A stretch of 33,820 nucleotides of DNA from an uncultured Methylopila sp. (lineage in GTDB: Bacteria; Pseudomonadota; Alphaproteobacteria; Rhizobiales; Methylopilaceae): contig CABHPB010000081.1 of NCBI GenBank assembly GCA_902168115.1, positions 1 through 33,820 of the forward strand, written 5' to 3'. Of the stretch, positions 1 to 6,653 are shown piece by piece (positions within the stretch are counted from its first letter, which is position 1; each line of letters opens with the position of its first letter). The notes under the pieces were generated by a model. It was not told the DNA's origin. It did not search any database and saw nothing but the letters and a program-made list of their open reading frames with translations. The position numbers were made by a program, and so were the translations under genes.

Positions 1-56
1 GGAAGCAGCGACTCGATCAGCCGCCACTCCGCTTCGCTCAGATCGTAGCGCGCCAT
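1..56 (-). pseudogene. IS5-family transposase, N-terminal fragment cut by the contig end
   Basis: Reading the minus strand from an ATG at 56-54 gives MARYDLSEAEWRLIESLLP, the conserved N-terminus of IS5-family (DUF4096-type) transposases of the IS427/IS1031 kind. The gene runs off the left end, so only about 18 residues are seen. A good ribosome binding site (GGGAGG) precedes the ATG on the minus strand. Transposases of this kind cut and rejoin the inverted repeats of their own element. A contig ending inside one is typical of assembly breakage at a multi-copy insertion sequence, so the gene may be intact in the genome. Family assignment rests on a short match but the motif is distinctive. 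Confidence 0.7.
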
Positions 57-125
57 CTAAGATCCTCCCTGGACCTTGAATCAGCGCTGCATGCCACCCG
101 CAACCTTTATGAGTTCAGATCCTAG
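1..125 (-). mobile_element. End of an IS5-type insertion sequence (outer boundary uncertain)
   Basis: The transposase start at 56 is followed outward by about 65 bases of non-coding sequence before chromosomal-looking DNA. A CTAG tetranucleotide lies at 122-125. IS5-family elements often insert at and duplicate TA or CTAG/YTAR targets, so the element may end near 121. I cannot see the other inverted repeat or the second target copy, so this boundary is an inference. Confidence 0.4.
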
Positions 126-222
126 GCCACCGACCCGCGACGTCTCGACATGGGCGGCATGAGTTGGAAAAAGCGCGCCGATAGATTATGTGCAGATGAA
201 AGCGCGGCTTTAGAACATTTAC

Positions 223-237
223 ACGTTTTCTAAACGT
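223..237. promoter_or_regulatory. Perfect 6-bp inverted repeat in front of fpr
   Basis: ACGTTT and AAACGT flank a 3-base spacer (TCT) inside an AT-rich stretch (181-240) that stands out from the GC-rich surroundings. It ends 6 bases before the first possible fpr ATG at 244, or 48 bases before the alternative ATG at 286. It could be an operator or part of the promoter. No matching regulator is recognised. Confidence 0.35.
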
Positions 238-243
238 TAAATC

Positions 244-1059
244 ATGTCGCTGGCGGCGCGCCGCCTGTCAGATGCCGAGACCGGAATGAGCAAGTATCTC
301 GAAGAGCGGGTGACCGACGTCCGCCACTGGACCGAAACGCTGTTTTCCTTCCGCACCACGCGCGACCCCGCGTTCCGCTTCCGGAACGGCGAGTTCACGA
401 TGGTGGGGATCGAGGTCGACGGCCGCCCGCTCGTGCGCGCCTATTCGGTCGCGAGCGCCAACTACGAGGACCAGCTCGAGTTCTTCTCGATCAAGGTGCA
501 GGACGGCCCGCTCACCTCGCGGCTCCAGCATCTCAAGGTCGGCGACCCGATCATGGTCGGCAAGAAGCCGACCGGCACGCTCGTGCTCGACAACCTCGCG
601 CCCGGCAAGAACCTCTACCTGCTCGGCACCGGCACCGGCCTCGCGCCGTTCCTGTCGATCATCAAGGATCCGGAAGCCTACGAGCGCTTCGAGAAGGTCA
701 TCCTGGTCCACGGCTGCCGCCACGTGCGGGAGCTCGCCTATGGCGAGTTCATCGAGGAGCACCTGCCGAACGACGAGCTCATCGGCGAGCTGGTGCGCGA
801 CCAGCTGATCTACTACCCGACCGTGACGCGCGAGCCGTTCAAGCATCAGGGGCGCATCACCAACCTGATGGCGTCCGGCAAGCTGTTCGAGGACATCGGC
901 CTGCCGCCGATGTCTATCGAGAACGACCGCTTCATGATCTGCGGCGGCCCCGGCATCCTCGCCGACGCCCGCCAGATGCTGCTCGACCAGCACTATGTCG
1001 AGGGCAACCACGGCGAGGCCGGCCATTTCGTCATCGAAAAGGCCTTCGTCGAGAAGTGA
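244..1059 (+). CDS. fpr: Ferredoxin--NADP reductase (Fpr)
   Basis: FAD enzyme that moves electrons between NADPH and ferredoxin or flavodoxin in the cytoplasm; in bacteria it supports redox balance, oxidative stress defence and iron-sulfur metabolism. Counting from ATG 244, the FAD-binding RAYS motif is at residues 65-68, the NADP-binding loop GTGTGLAP at 128-135, an ICGGPG-type nucleotide motif near 232, and the C-terminus ends in the family-typical FVEK. An internal ATG at 286 (MSKYLEERV) gives 257 residues, the usual family length, and has a weak GAGACCGGA upstream; neither start has a strong ribosome binding site. The gene stands alone, convergent with the RTX gene whose stop is 24 bases away. 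Confidence 0.93.
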   Translation: MSLAARRLSDAETGMSKYLEERVTDVRHWTETLFSFRTTRDPAFRFRNGEFTMVGIEVDGRPLVRAYSVASANYEDQLEFFSIKVQDGPLTSRLQHLKVGDPIMVGKKPTGTLVLDNLAPGKNLYLLGTGTGLAPFLSIIKDPEAYERFEKVILVHGCRHVRELAYGEFIEEHLPNDELIGELVRDQLIYYPTVTREPFKHQGRITNLMASGKLFEDIGLPPMSIENDRFMICGGPGILADARQMLLDQHYVEGNHGEAGHFVIEKAFVEK

Positions 1060-1083
1060 CGGAGGCCGGCGCGCCCTCCCGCC

Positions 1084-2424
1084 CTACAGGTCGAAATCGC
1101 CGATCGTCAGCGCGTTCACCGGCGAGATAAGCTGGATGTAGAAGTCCACGACCTTGTCGCCGTTCATGTCGGCGGTGATCAGGATGTCGCGCGTCGGGTC
1201 GTCGCCGAAGTGCGCCCAGCGCAACTGGCCCGCCTCGCCCGTGAAGGCCGCGTTTCCAATGAAGCTGAAGTCCTGGTCGCCCTTCAGAATGGCGTTCGCG
1301 TCCATCCCGGAAAGGTCGATCAGGTCGTGGTCGCCGCCGTCGTTGAAGTCGGCGATGTTGGCGCCGCTGGAGACGTCGCCCTTGAACAGGAAGACGTCGT
1401 CGCCGGAGCCGCCGAAGAGGCCGTCCCGCCCGCCGCCGCCGTTGATCGTATCGTCGCCGTTGCCGCCCTCGATGTGGTTGAAGCCCTCGTCGCCGGTCAG
1501 CTTGTCGTCGAAATAGCTGCCCCGCAGATTCTCGAAGCCGGTGAACTTGTCGCGTCCCTCGCCGGTGTTCTGCACGCCCTCCTTGGAGAGCGAGACCTTG
1601 ACGCCATGGTCGGTCACGCCGAAGGCGAGAGTGTCGTAGCCGTCCCCGCCCTTCAGGACATCGTCGCCGAGGCCGCCCTGGACGGTGTCGTCGCCGGCGC
1701 CGCTGACGATCGTGTCGCGGCCGTTTCCGCCGGCGAACTGGTTGGCCTGCGCGTCGCCGGTCAGCTTGTCGTCGCCGTCCCCGCCATAGATGCCCTCGAT
1801 CGAGATCAGCTTGATGGTCTCGCCGCCGCCGACCTTTTGGAATCCTGTCTCGCGGAGGTCGATCTCGAGATCGGCGGCATTGCCGCTGTAAGTGGACGCC
1901 ACAGTGTCGAGCCCGGCTCCGCCGTCGACGACGTCTCTGCCGCTGTCGAGGCCGATGACGTCGTTTCCGTCGCCGCCGAACAGCCTGTCGTCGCCCTTGC
2001 CTCCGACCAGCGCGTCGTCGCCGTCGCCGCCCTGCAGGAGGTCGTTGTGCTTCCAGGCGAGCATGAAGTCGTTCCCGGCTGAGCCGGTGATCTCCATCTT
2101 GCCGAGGAGATCATAGAACTCCTTGGCGGTGTCGAGGCTCGCGAGCTTCGACGCCTTGATGTCGATGTCGGTGATCGTCGCCTGCAGATCGTCCCCGACG
2201 ACGATTGAGCAGCTGGTCACATGGCCGTCGGTCGGCCGCCCCTTGCCGTCATATTCGAGGTCTTCTCCCTCGAAATAGAGAGAGACCCGCTGGGCGCCGG
2301 TGAGGACGTAGGTGGTCGAGGACCCGTCCCTGACCAGCCCGCGCCCGAACATGAAGAACGGCGCATAGGTCCCGGAGTTCTGGTCGAGGGGATCGTCGAG
2401 CTGCGCGTATGTGATCGTCGACAT
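1084..2424 (-). CDS. RTX calcium-binding protein with serralysin-type C-terminal domain
   Basis: 446-residue protein, last gene of the heme-uptake operon. Residues 1 to about 110 form an N-terminal domain I do not recognise. Nonapeptide GGxGxDxLx repeats then occur in three blocks (roughly 114-175, 210-267 and 300-345); these bind calcium in a beta-roll. The final 95 residues (ADFNDGGDHDLIDLS, then FSFIGNAAFTGEAGQLR, then DMNGDKVVDFYIQL, ending in GDFDL) match the C-terminal domain of serralysin-type secreted proteins. There is no N-terminal signal peptide, as expected for type I secretion through an uncleaved C-terminal signal. No zinc-protease HExxH motif is present, so it is not a serralysin protease. 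Its job in heme uptake is unknown; it may be a second scavenger or a surface anchor. No exporter genes lie in the window. Confidence 0.85.
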   Translation of the reverse strand: MSTITYAQLDDPLDQNSGTYAPFFMFGRGLVRDGSSTTYVLTGAQRVSLYFEGEDLEYDGKGRPTDGHVTSCSIVVGDDLQATITDIDIKASKLASLDTAKEFYDLLGKMEITGSAGNDFMLAWKHNDLLQGGDGDDALVGGKGDDRLFGGDGNDVIGLDSGRDVVDGGAGLDTVASTYSGNAADLEIDLRETGFQKVGGGETIKLISIEGIYGGDGDDKLTGDAQANQFAGGNGRDTIVSGAGDDTVQGGLGDDVLKGGDGYDTLAFGVTDHGVKVSLSKEGVQNTGEGRDKFTGFENLRGSYFDDKLTGDEGFNHIEGGNGDDTINGGGGRDGLFGGSGDDVFLFKGDVSSGANIADFNDGGDHDLIDLSGMDANAILKGDQDFSFIGNAAFTGEAGQLRWAHFGDDPTRDILITADMNGDKVVDFYIQLISPVNALTIGDFDL

Positions 2425-2519
2425 GAGTTCCCCGCACAGCCAAGAGGTAAGCTGGCGGGGAGCCTCGTCCTAAAGAAGACCAAAATCAATCCAGAAAATG
2501 ACCTCCGGATCGGATCGAC

Positions 2520-3122
2520 TTACGCCAGCGTTTCCTCGGCGATCTGCCGGACGCGCCCGAACGCCGCGACCGCGGCGGCTTCTGCGCGCCTCTCCTCGGC
2601 CGGCGTCAGTTCGGCCCTGTCGAGCGCTTCGGTGAACCGCCGCCAGTTGAGGCCGCGGCCTTCCGGATGGGCCGCCAGATGGCGGGCGCCGGAATCGGCG
2701 CCGAGACCGAGCTTTTCGGCCGCCTTGAACAGGAAGGCAGCGCCGAGGCTCGATCCCTCCGCGACATAGAGCCAGCCGAGCGCAGAGGCGGCGTCCTTCG
2801 GGTCGAGCGCGGACGGCTCGTCGGCCGGGCGCGCCGCGCCGATGTCGGCGATGTCGCGGTCGATCTCCGCGAGCTTCGCGCGCTCCGGAAGGTCGGGCAC
2901 GAGCGCGATCAACGCCGGCTCGCGGTAGAGCGGCGCGATCTCGGCGTGGAAGCGCCGCTGCATGGCGAGAAACAGCGCGTAGCGCCCGCGGCTCGAGAAC
3001 AGGTCGGCGCCGGACATGCGGGCGTCGAGCGCCTCGTGCAGGTCCCCGGTCGCGGCCTTGAGCCGCTTCGCCCGGCTCTCCGCCCCGGCGGTGGCGTCGG
3101 CGACGGCTTGGATGTCGGACAT
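2520..3122 (-). CDS. Biliverdin-producing heme oxygenase
   Basis: 200-residue cytoplasmic enzyme that opens heme to biliverdin, CO and free iron, using electrons from a reductase. The N-terminal helix carries LHEALD with His29 as the likely proximal heme ligand. GWLYVAEGSSLGAAFL (about 116-131) is the family distal helix with the flexible G123-x3-G127 kink over the heme. Length fits the bacterial HmuO/PigA/HemO class. It starts at ATG 3122 with GGGGAT upstream, 72 bases after the hemophore gene stop. Genes on both sides encode secreted heme-capture or RTX proteins, which supports heme degradation as the last step of uptake. It is not beside a phytochrome gene, so a BphO role is unlikely. Confidence 0.88.
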   Translation of the reverse strand: MSDIQAVADATAGAESRAKRLKAATGDLHEALDARMSGADLFSSRGRYALFLAMQRRFHAEIAPLYREPALIALVPDLPERAKLAEIDRDIADIGAARPADEPSALDPKDAASALGWLYVAEGSSLGAAFLFKAAEKLGLGADSGARHLAAHPEGRGLNWRRFTEALDRAELTPAEERRAEAAAVAAFGRVRQIAEETLA

Positions 3123-3143
3123 GTCAAAAATCCCCGATAAAGC

Positions 3144-3170
3144 GTCCGCCGCGACTGCGCCGCGGCGGAC
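3144..3170 (-). terminator. 10-bp perfect hairpin between hemophore and heme oxygenase genes
   Basis: GTCCGCCGCG and CGCGGCGGAC pair perfectly around a 7-base loop, 24 bases after the hemophore stop in the direction of transcription. It is followed by a TTTAT stretch and, a little later, TTTTT just before the heme oxygenase ATG. It could be a partial terminator or a barrier to mRNA decay, giving more hemophore than heme oxygenase from one transcript. That role is inferred. Confidence 0.55.
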
Positions 3171-3194
3171 CGGATCGCGACTTCGGACCGGCGA

Positions 3195-4028
3195 TCAGCC
3201 GAACAGGAAGTCGCTCTTGTGGAGTTCGTCGAGCGAGGTGTCGACAAGGGTGAGCTTCGAGCCGTCGTCGAACTTGATGACGACGTTGTCGCCCTTCTCC
3301 TTGGCGGCGTCCATCACCTCGGCGAAAGAGGAGAACTGGCCGGCGTGGAAGTCGATCACGTCGCCCTTGCCCTTGCCGCCCTCGAAGTCGAGGATCTGGT
3401 CCTTGCCCGAGCCCGTGGCGAAGACGAAGACGTCGTTGCCCTCGCCGCCGGTCAGCTTGTCGTTGCCCGCGCCGCCGTTGATCTTGTCGTTCCCGGCGCC
3501 GCCGTCGAACTTGTCCTTGCCCTCGCCGCCCTTCAGCGTGTCGTCGCCGCCAAAGCTGACGAAGGCGTCGTTGCCGCTGCTGCCCTGGAAGGTCAGGTCC
3601 TGGTCGGCGAGGAGCTCCATGAGATGCTCGGTGTCGCCGGCCATGAGGTCGGTCAGGATCTGGTTGATGACGCCGTCGGCGCCGGTGCTCTCGAGCCCAA
3701 GATTGTCGAAGACCAGCGAGGCGTCGGTGGAGAAGTCGTCGCCGTCCTGGGTGACGCCGACGCCGAACTCGATGCGGTCGATCGTGCCGCCGACCGTGTG
3801 GGTGGCGAAGTCGTAGGAGAGGTCGCCGGCGTCGCCGGAATCGATGATGACGGCCTGCGCGCCCTCTACCGGGATCGAGGTGTCGTCGCCCGCCCAGAGC
3901 GCATATTCGTCGCCGCTGAAGATGTCGCCGCTGAATGCGCCGCGGCCCGCCGGGACGAAGTTGTCGGCGAAATCCTGCAGATATGCGTTGACGTCGAGAC
4001 CCTCGGTCACCTTGACCTTGATCGCCAT
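3195..4028 (-). CDS. HasA-like hemophore fused to a C-terminal RTX domain
   Basis: 277-residue secreted heme scavenger. Residues 1 to about 147 resemble HasA heme-acquisition proteins: YLQDFADNF near the start, SGDEYALW (38-45), GDLSYDFATHTVGGTIDRIEFG (from 68), and GADGVINQILTDLMAGDTEHLMELL (from 116), parallel to the HasA stretch ending GHDGVVHQVVYGLMSGDTGAL. Tyr72 and His77 fit the Tyr75/His83 pair of Serratia HasA; no histidine occurs before residue 77, so the His32 ligand is missing, as in Tyr-only HasA of Yersinia pestis. From 149, classical HasA ends but here GGxGxD calcium repeats follow (about 151-200), then a C-terminal cap (201-277) of RTX type. There is no signal peptide, so type I secretion is expected. 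It starts at ATG 4028 after AGGAGG and sits 61 bases downstream of the receptor gene. Homology was judged from memory of HasA. Confidence 0.82.
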   Translation of the reverse strand: MAIKVKVTEGLDVNAYLQDFADNFVPAGRGAFSGDIFSGDEYALWAGDDTSIPVEGAQAVIIDSGDAGDLSYDFATHTVGGTIDRIEFGVGVTQDGDDFSTDASLVFDNLGLESTGADGVINQILTDLMAGDTEHLMELLADQDLTFQGSSGNDAFVSFGGDDTLKGGEGKDKFDGGAGNDKINGGAGNDKLTGGEGNDVFVFATGSGKDQILDFEGGKGKGDVIDFHAGQFSSFAEVMDAAKEKGDNVVIKFDDGSKLTLVDTSLDELHKSDFLFG

Positions 4029-4089
4029 TCTTCAGTCCTCCTGTTCGCCCGGCCTTCCCGACGGGGCGGTCGCGAATGGAGCCGCGGCG

Positions 4090-6270
4090 TCAGAACCGCG
4101 CCGTCGCTCCGATGGTGAAGGTTCGTCCGGGAGAGGGAGACAGCGGCGCGCCCATCGCCTCGACATAGGCGACCTTCCGCAGGTTCTCGACCGAGGCCCG
4201 GACCGTGAAATTGTCGTTGATCTTGTAGGACGTATAGAGATCGATCAGCGTGTAGCGGGTGTATTGGTACGTGCCCGTCAGGCCGCCGATCTGGTCCTCC
4301 GGCTTCACCGCCGTGACGCGGCCGCCGACCGTCAGTTTGCGCTCGAAAAAGCGCAGTCCGCCGTCAAGCGAGAGCTTGCGCTTCGGCGACAGGTAGATGT
4401 TCAGCAGCGTGCCGTTGGTCGCACCGACCGGAATTGCGAAGCTGTCGCCGTAGTCGGCGTCGATGAAGGCCGCCGTACCGCCGAGGTAGAACGAGCCGGC
4501 GTCGTAGTTCGCCTCGAGGTCGAGGCCCTTCAGCACAGTCTTGTCGTCAAGGTTGACGGCGCGGGTCAGGAACCGGCCGCCGAGGCCGTAGCTCGACAGC
4601 GTAATGAAGTCGTCGAGGCCGGTCCGATAGACCGCGGCCTTGGCGCGGAAGGCGTCGTCCTCGGACAGCACGCCGTCGAGCTTGAAGTTGACGCCGAGTT
4701 CGACCGTCCGCGACACCTCCGGCTTGAGGTCCGGATTGGGAAGCGTCGGCAGCCCGCCGCCGATGTGCTGGCCGCCGAGGATCGCCTCCATGATGTTCGG
4801 CGGCCGGTAGCCTTCCTCGTAGGAGCTGTAGACCTGCAGGCCCTTGACCGGGGTGACGGCGAGCGTCGCGGTCGGCGAGAACCGCCCGCCGGTCATGTCG
4901 ACGTCGACCCGGCGGCCCTCGTCGACGTCGAAGGCGGTGGTGGCGCCGGTCATCTGGTAGCGGTCGTAGCGGCCGCCGAGCAGGATCTTCAGCCACTCGC
5001 CGCGGCTGAGCTCGGCCCGCGCGAAGGCGCCGCCCACCGTGCGCTGGCCGTCCGGGTTCGAGCCGGAGAACCAGACGCCGTTCGGATCGTCGTCCGAGTT
5101 CGACCCGACCGAGGCCGTGGCGGTCTTGTCGCGAAAAACCTCGGCGCCGTAGCTGAGCGCGACGTCGAACAGCGGCGCCGAGAACCGCGTGACGTTGGTG
5201 AGCGAGCCGCCGAAGGTGTCGATCTGGTAGTCGACGTTGAAGGCGCCGTAAGGCGGGACGGCGTCGAGCCGGGGCGGCCGGTACTGCTGGTTGCCGGTGC
5301 GGCTGAAATAGGCCTTGGCGCTGAGATCGGCCCACCAAAGGCCCGGTTTCCAGGAATAGTCGGCGACGACGTTGTGGGTCGTGACCTTGTTGGTGTCGGT
5401 GTACTGGCCGCCGCCGGTGTCGAAGCGGGCGTCGAGGCCGGTGTAGGTCAGCTTGACCGTCTGGTCATCGGTCGGCCGGGCCGTCGCCTTTAGCAGCCAG
5501 GACCACTGGTCCTGCGTAGTGAACTTGGTCGGGACCCCGCCATTGTAGACGAGCGTTCCGCGCGTGCCCGGCTCGTACTCGCCGAGCTTCTTCCGCCCCA
5601 CGGCGCCCACGACCTCGAAGGCGTCGCCGACCTTTGCGGCGGCGGCCATGCTGCCGTTGAAGTCGAAGGCGTTCGTGCCGGTCGTCGCGTTGATCCGCGC
5701 GCCGTAGTCCTTGTCCGGCAGGGCGACATCGTCGAATTCGAGCGTGCGGAAGTTGACGACGCCGCCGATCACGCCGGCGCCGCCGGCGGCCGAGGTCGGA
5801 CCCTTGTCGACGTCGATGCGGCTGATGAGCTCGGGATCGATATAGGCGAAGGCGCTGGCGCCGTGGCCGGACTGCTGGAAGTTCTGGCGCGCGCCGTCGA
5901 TCGACATGTTCACGCGGCCCTGGTCCTGAAGGCCGCGGATGTTGACGTTGACGCCCGGGTTCTGGCGGTCGACGACGGCGTCGACGCCGGCGACGCCGCG
6001 CAGCAGATCGGCGGCGTTGCGGGCGCCGCCGCGCTGGTCGATCGCTTCGCGGCCGATCTCGGCGACGCTGCCGGGCGTCTCGTAGACGGCGTCGGAGGCG
6101 CCGAGCCAGCCCGCCTCGCGCAGCCGCCCGATCACCTCGATCTCCTCGAGCATGACCGGGCCGTCGGTCTGCTCCTGCGCGCGCGCCTCTCCGCAGTAAA
6201 ACGCCTGCGACAGGACGCACGTCATCAGCACGACGGGCGCAGCGACCCGTCGCGCGCCCGGGTTCGACAC
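4090..6270 (-). CDS. TonB-dependent heme/hemophore receptor (HasR-like family)
   Basis: Outer-membrane beta-barrel importing heme with TonB energy. Numbering from GTG 6270 (726 aa): signal peptide to about residue 32 (cleavage near ARA-QEQ), TonB box near LEEIEVIG (41-48), plug domain with NIRGLQDQGRVNMSIDG (110-126) and YIDPELISRIDVDKGP, both typical of the hemoglobin/heme receptor family. The YRPPN (488-492) and NPDLKPE (512-518) boxes correspond to FRAP and NPNL, and His502 lies between them as in heme receptors. The C-terminus ends in aromatic RF. The earlier GTG at 6276 is less likely because GAGG sits too close to it but at good distance from 6270. It lacks the extra signalling domain of Serratia HasR, and no ECF sigma/anti-sigma genes are nearby. 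First gene of the heme operon. Confidence 0.88.
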   Translation of the reverse strand: MSNPGARRVAAPVVLMTCVLSQAFYCGEARAQEQTDGPVMLEEIEVIGRLREAGWLGASDAVYETPGSVAEIGREAIDQRGGARNAADLLRGVAGVDAVVDRQNPGVNVNIRGLQDQGRVNMSIDGARQNFQQSGHGASAFAYIDPELISRIDVDKGPTSAAGGAGVIGGVVNFRTLEFDDVALPDKDYGARINATTGTNAFDFNGSMAAAAKVGDAFEVVGAVGRKKLGEYEPGTRGTLVYNGGVPTKFTTQDQWSWLLKATARPTDDQTVKLTYTGLDARFDTGGGQYTDTNKVTTHNVVADYSWKPGLWWADLSAKAYFSRTGNQQYRPPRLDAVPPYGAFNVDYQIDTFGGSLTNVTRFSAPLFDVALSYGAEVFRDKTATASVGSNSDDDPNGVWFSGSNPDGQRTVGGAFARAELSRGEWLKILLGGRYDRYQMTGATTAFDVDEGRRVDVDMTGGRFSPTATLAVTPVKGLQVYSSYEEGYRPPNIMEAILGGQHIGGGLPTLPNPDLKPEVSRTVELGVNFKLDGVLSEDDAFRAKAAVYRTGLDDFITLSSYGLGGRFLTRAVNLDDKTVLKGLDLEANYDAGSFYLGGTAAFIDADYGDSFAIPVGATNGTLLNIYLSPKRKLSLDGGLRFFERKLTVGGRVTAVKPEDQIGGLTGTYQYTRYTLIDLYTSYKINDNFTVRASVENLRKVAYVEAMGAPLSPSPGRTFTIGATARF

Positions 6271-6300
6271 GGTCACGCCTCGATCACAAAGTGGAGAATG

Positions 6301-6317
6301 CGGGAAAGACTTTCCCG
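6301..6317. promoter_or_regulatory. Palindrome CGGGAAAG-A-CTTTCCCG upstream of the heme receptor
   Basis: Perfect 8-bp arms around one base, about 30 bases before the receptor start codon. This is where a repressor or a 5' leader hairpin would act. No known site is matched. Confidence 0.4.
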
Positions 6318-6390
6318 ACGACGCTTCTCAGCTGGGATGACTTACCACAGCGGCTATCGGGCGCCAATAAGCCGTTGATTTCGTGAGCAT

Positions 6391-6415
6391 AATTGGAATT
6401 GAAGTTATTCCAATT
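6391..6415. promoter_or_regulatory. 25-bp operator-like palindrome of the heme operon
   Basis: AATTGGAAT and ATTCCAATT are perfect 9-bp arms around a 7-base spacer, in an AT-rich patch about 120 bases upstream of the receptor start. The position suits a promoter operator. GAA and TTC are 9 bases apart, which does not fit the Irr ICE motif (TTTAGAA-N3-TTCTAAA), and it is not a good Fur box. Iron or heme control is inferred from context only. Confidence 0.5.
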
Positions 6416-6653
6416 CAGAATCTGCGCGGAGTCGCCTGAGTCCTGAAAGCGTTTCCTGGCCCAACCCGCTCGTGGACGCGGTGGGGAAGGCGTGGCGCGG
6501 GCGACACAGGGTCGGCATTGGCGCGCCAGCAGACCACGGAAGTCACGCCGTCGACGTGTCGATGCACGAGGAAGGGCATGGCCGCCGACGCATCGCCCCT
6601 ATCGGACCGGCGCCGCCGTCGGACGCCGGCGTCAAGACGCAGCGCGCGTCAGG

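Larger units (their letters stand above)
6277..6653. other. Intergenic region between the heme receptor and the DUF4394 gene
   Basis: 377 bases with no convincing gene. The left half (6280-6430) is comparatively AT-rich and contains the two palindromes, so it is taken as the heme operon promoter region. The right half (6440-6650) is GC-rich; it lies downstream of the DUF4394 stop and shows no clear terminator. Confidence 0.6.

Noticed and set aside
1400-2060. Tandem GTCGTCGCCG-like DNA repeats that could be taken for a CRISPR or satellite
   Set aside because: They are the codons of the RTX nonapeptides, in frame and varied; there are no equal-length repeats with unique spacers.
6391-6415. 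Irr (ICE) or Fur box
   Set aside because: The spacing between GAA and TTC is too long for ICE, and the arms do not match a Fur box, so only a generic palindrome is claimed.
1084-6653. Type I secretion genes (hasD/E or tolC-like) for the RTX proteins
   Set aside because: None is present in or around the heme operon; the exporter must be elsewhere.
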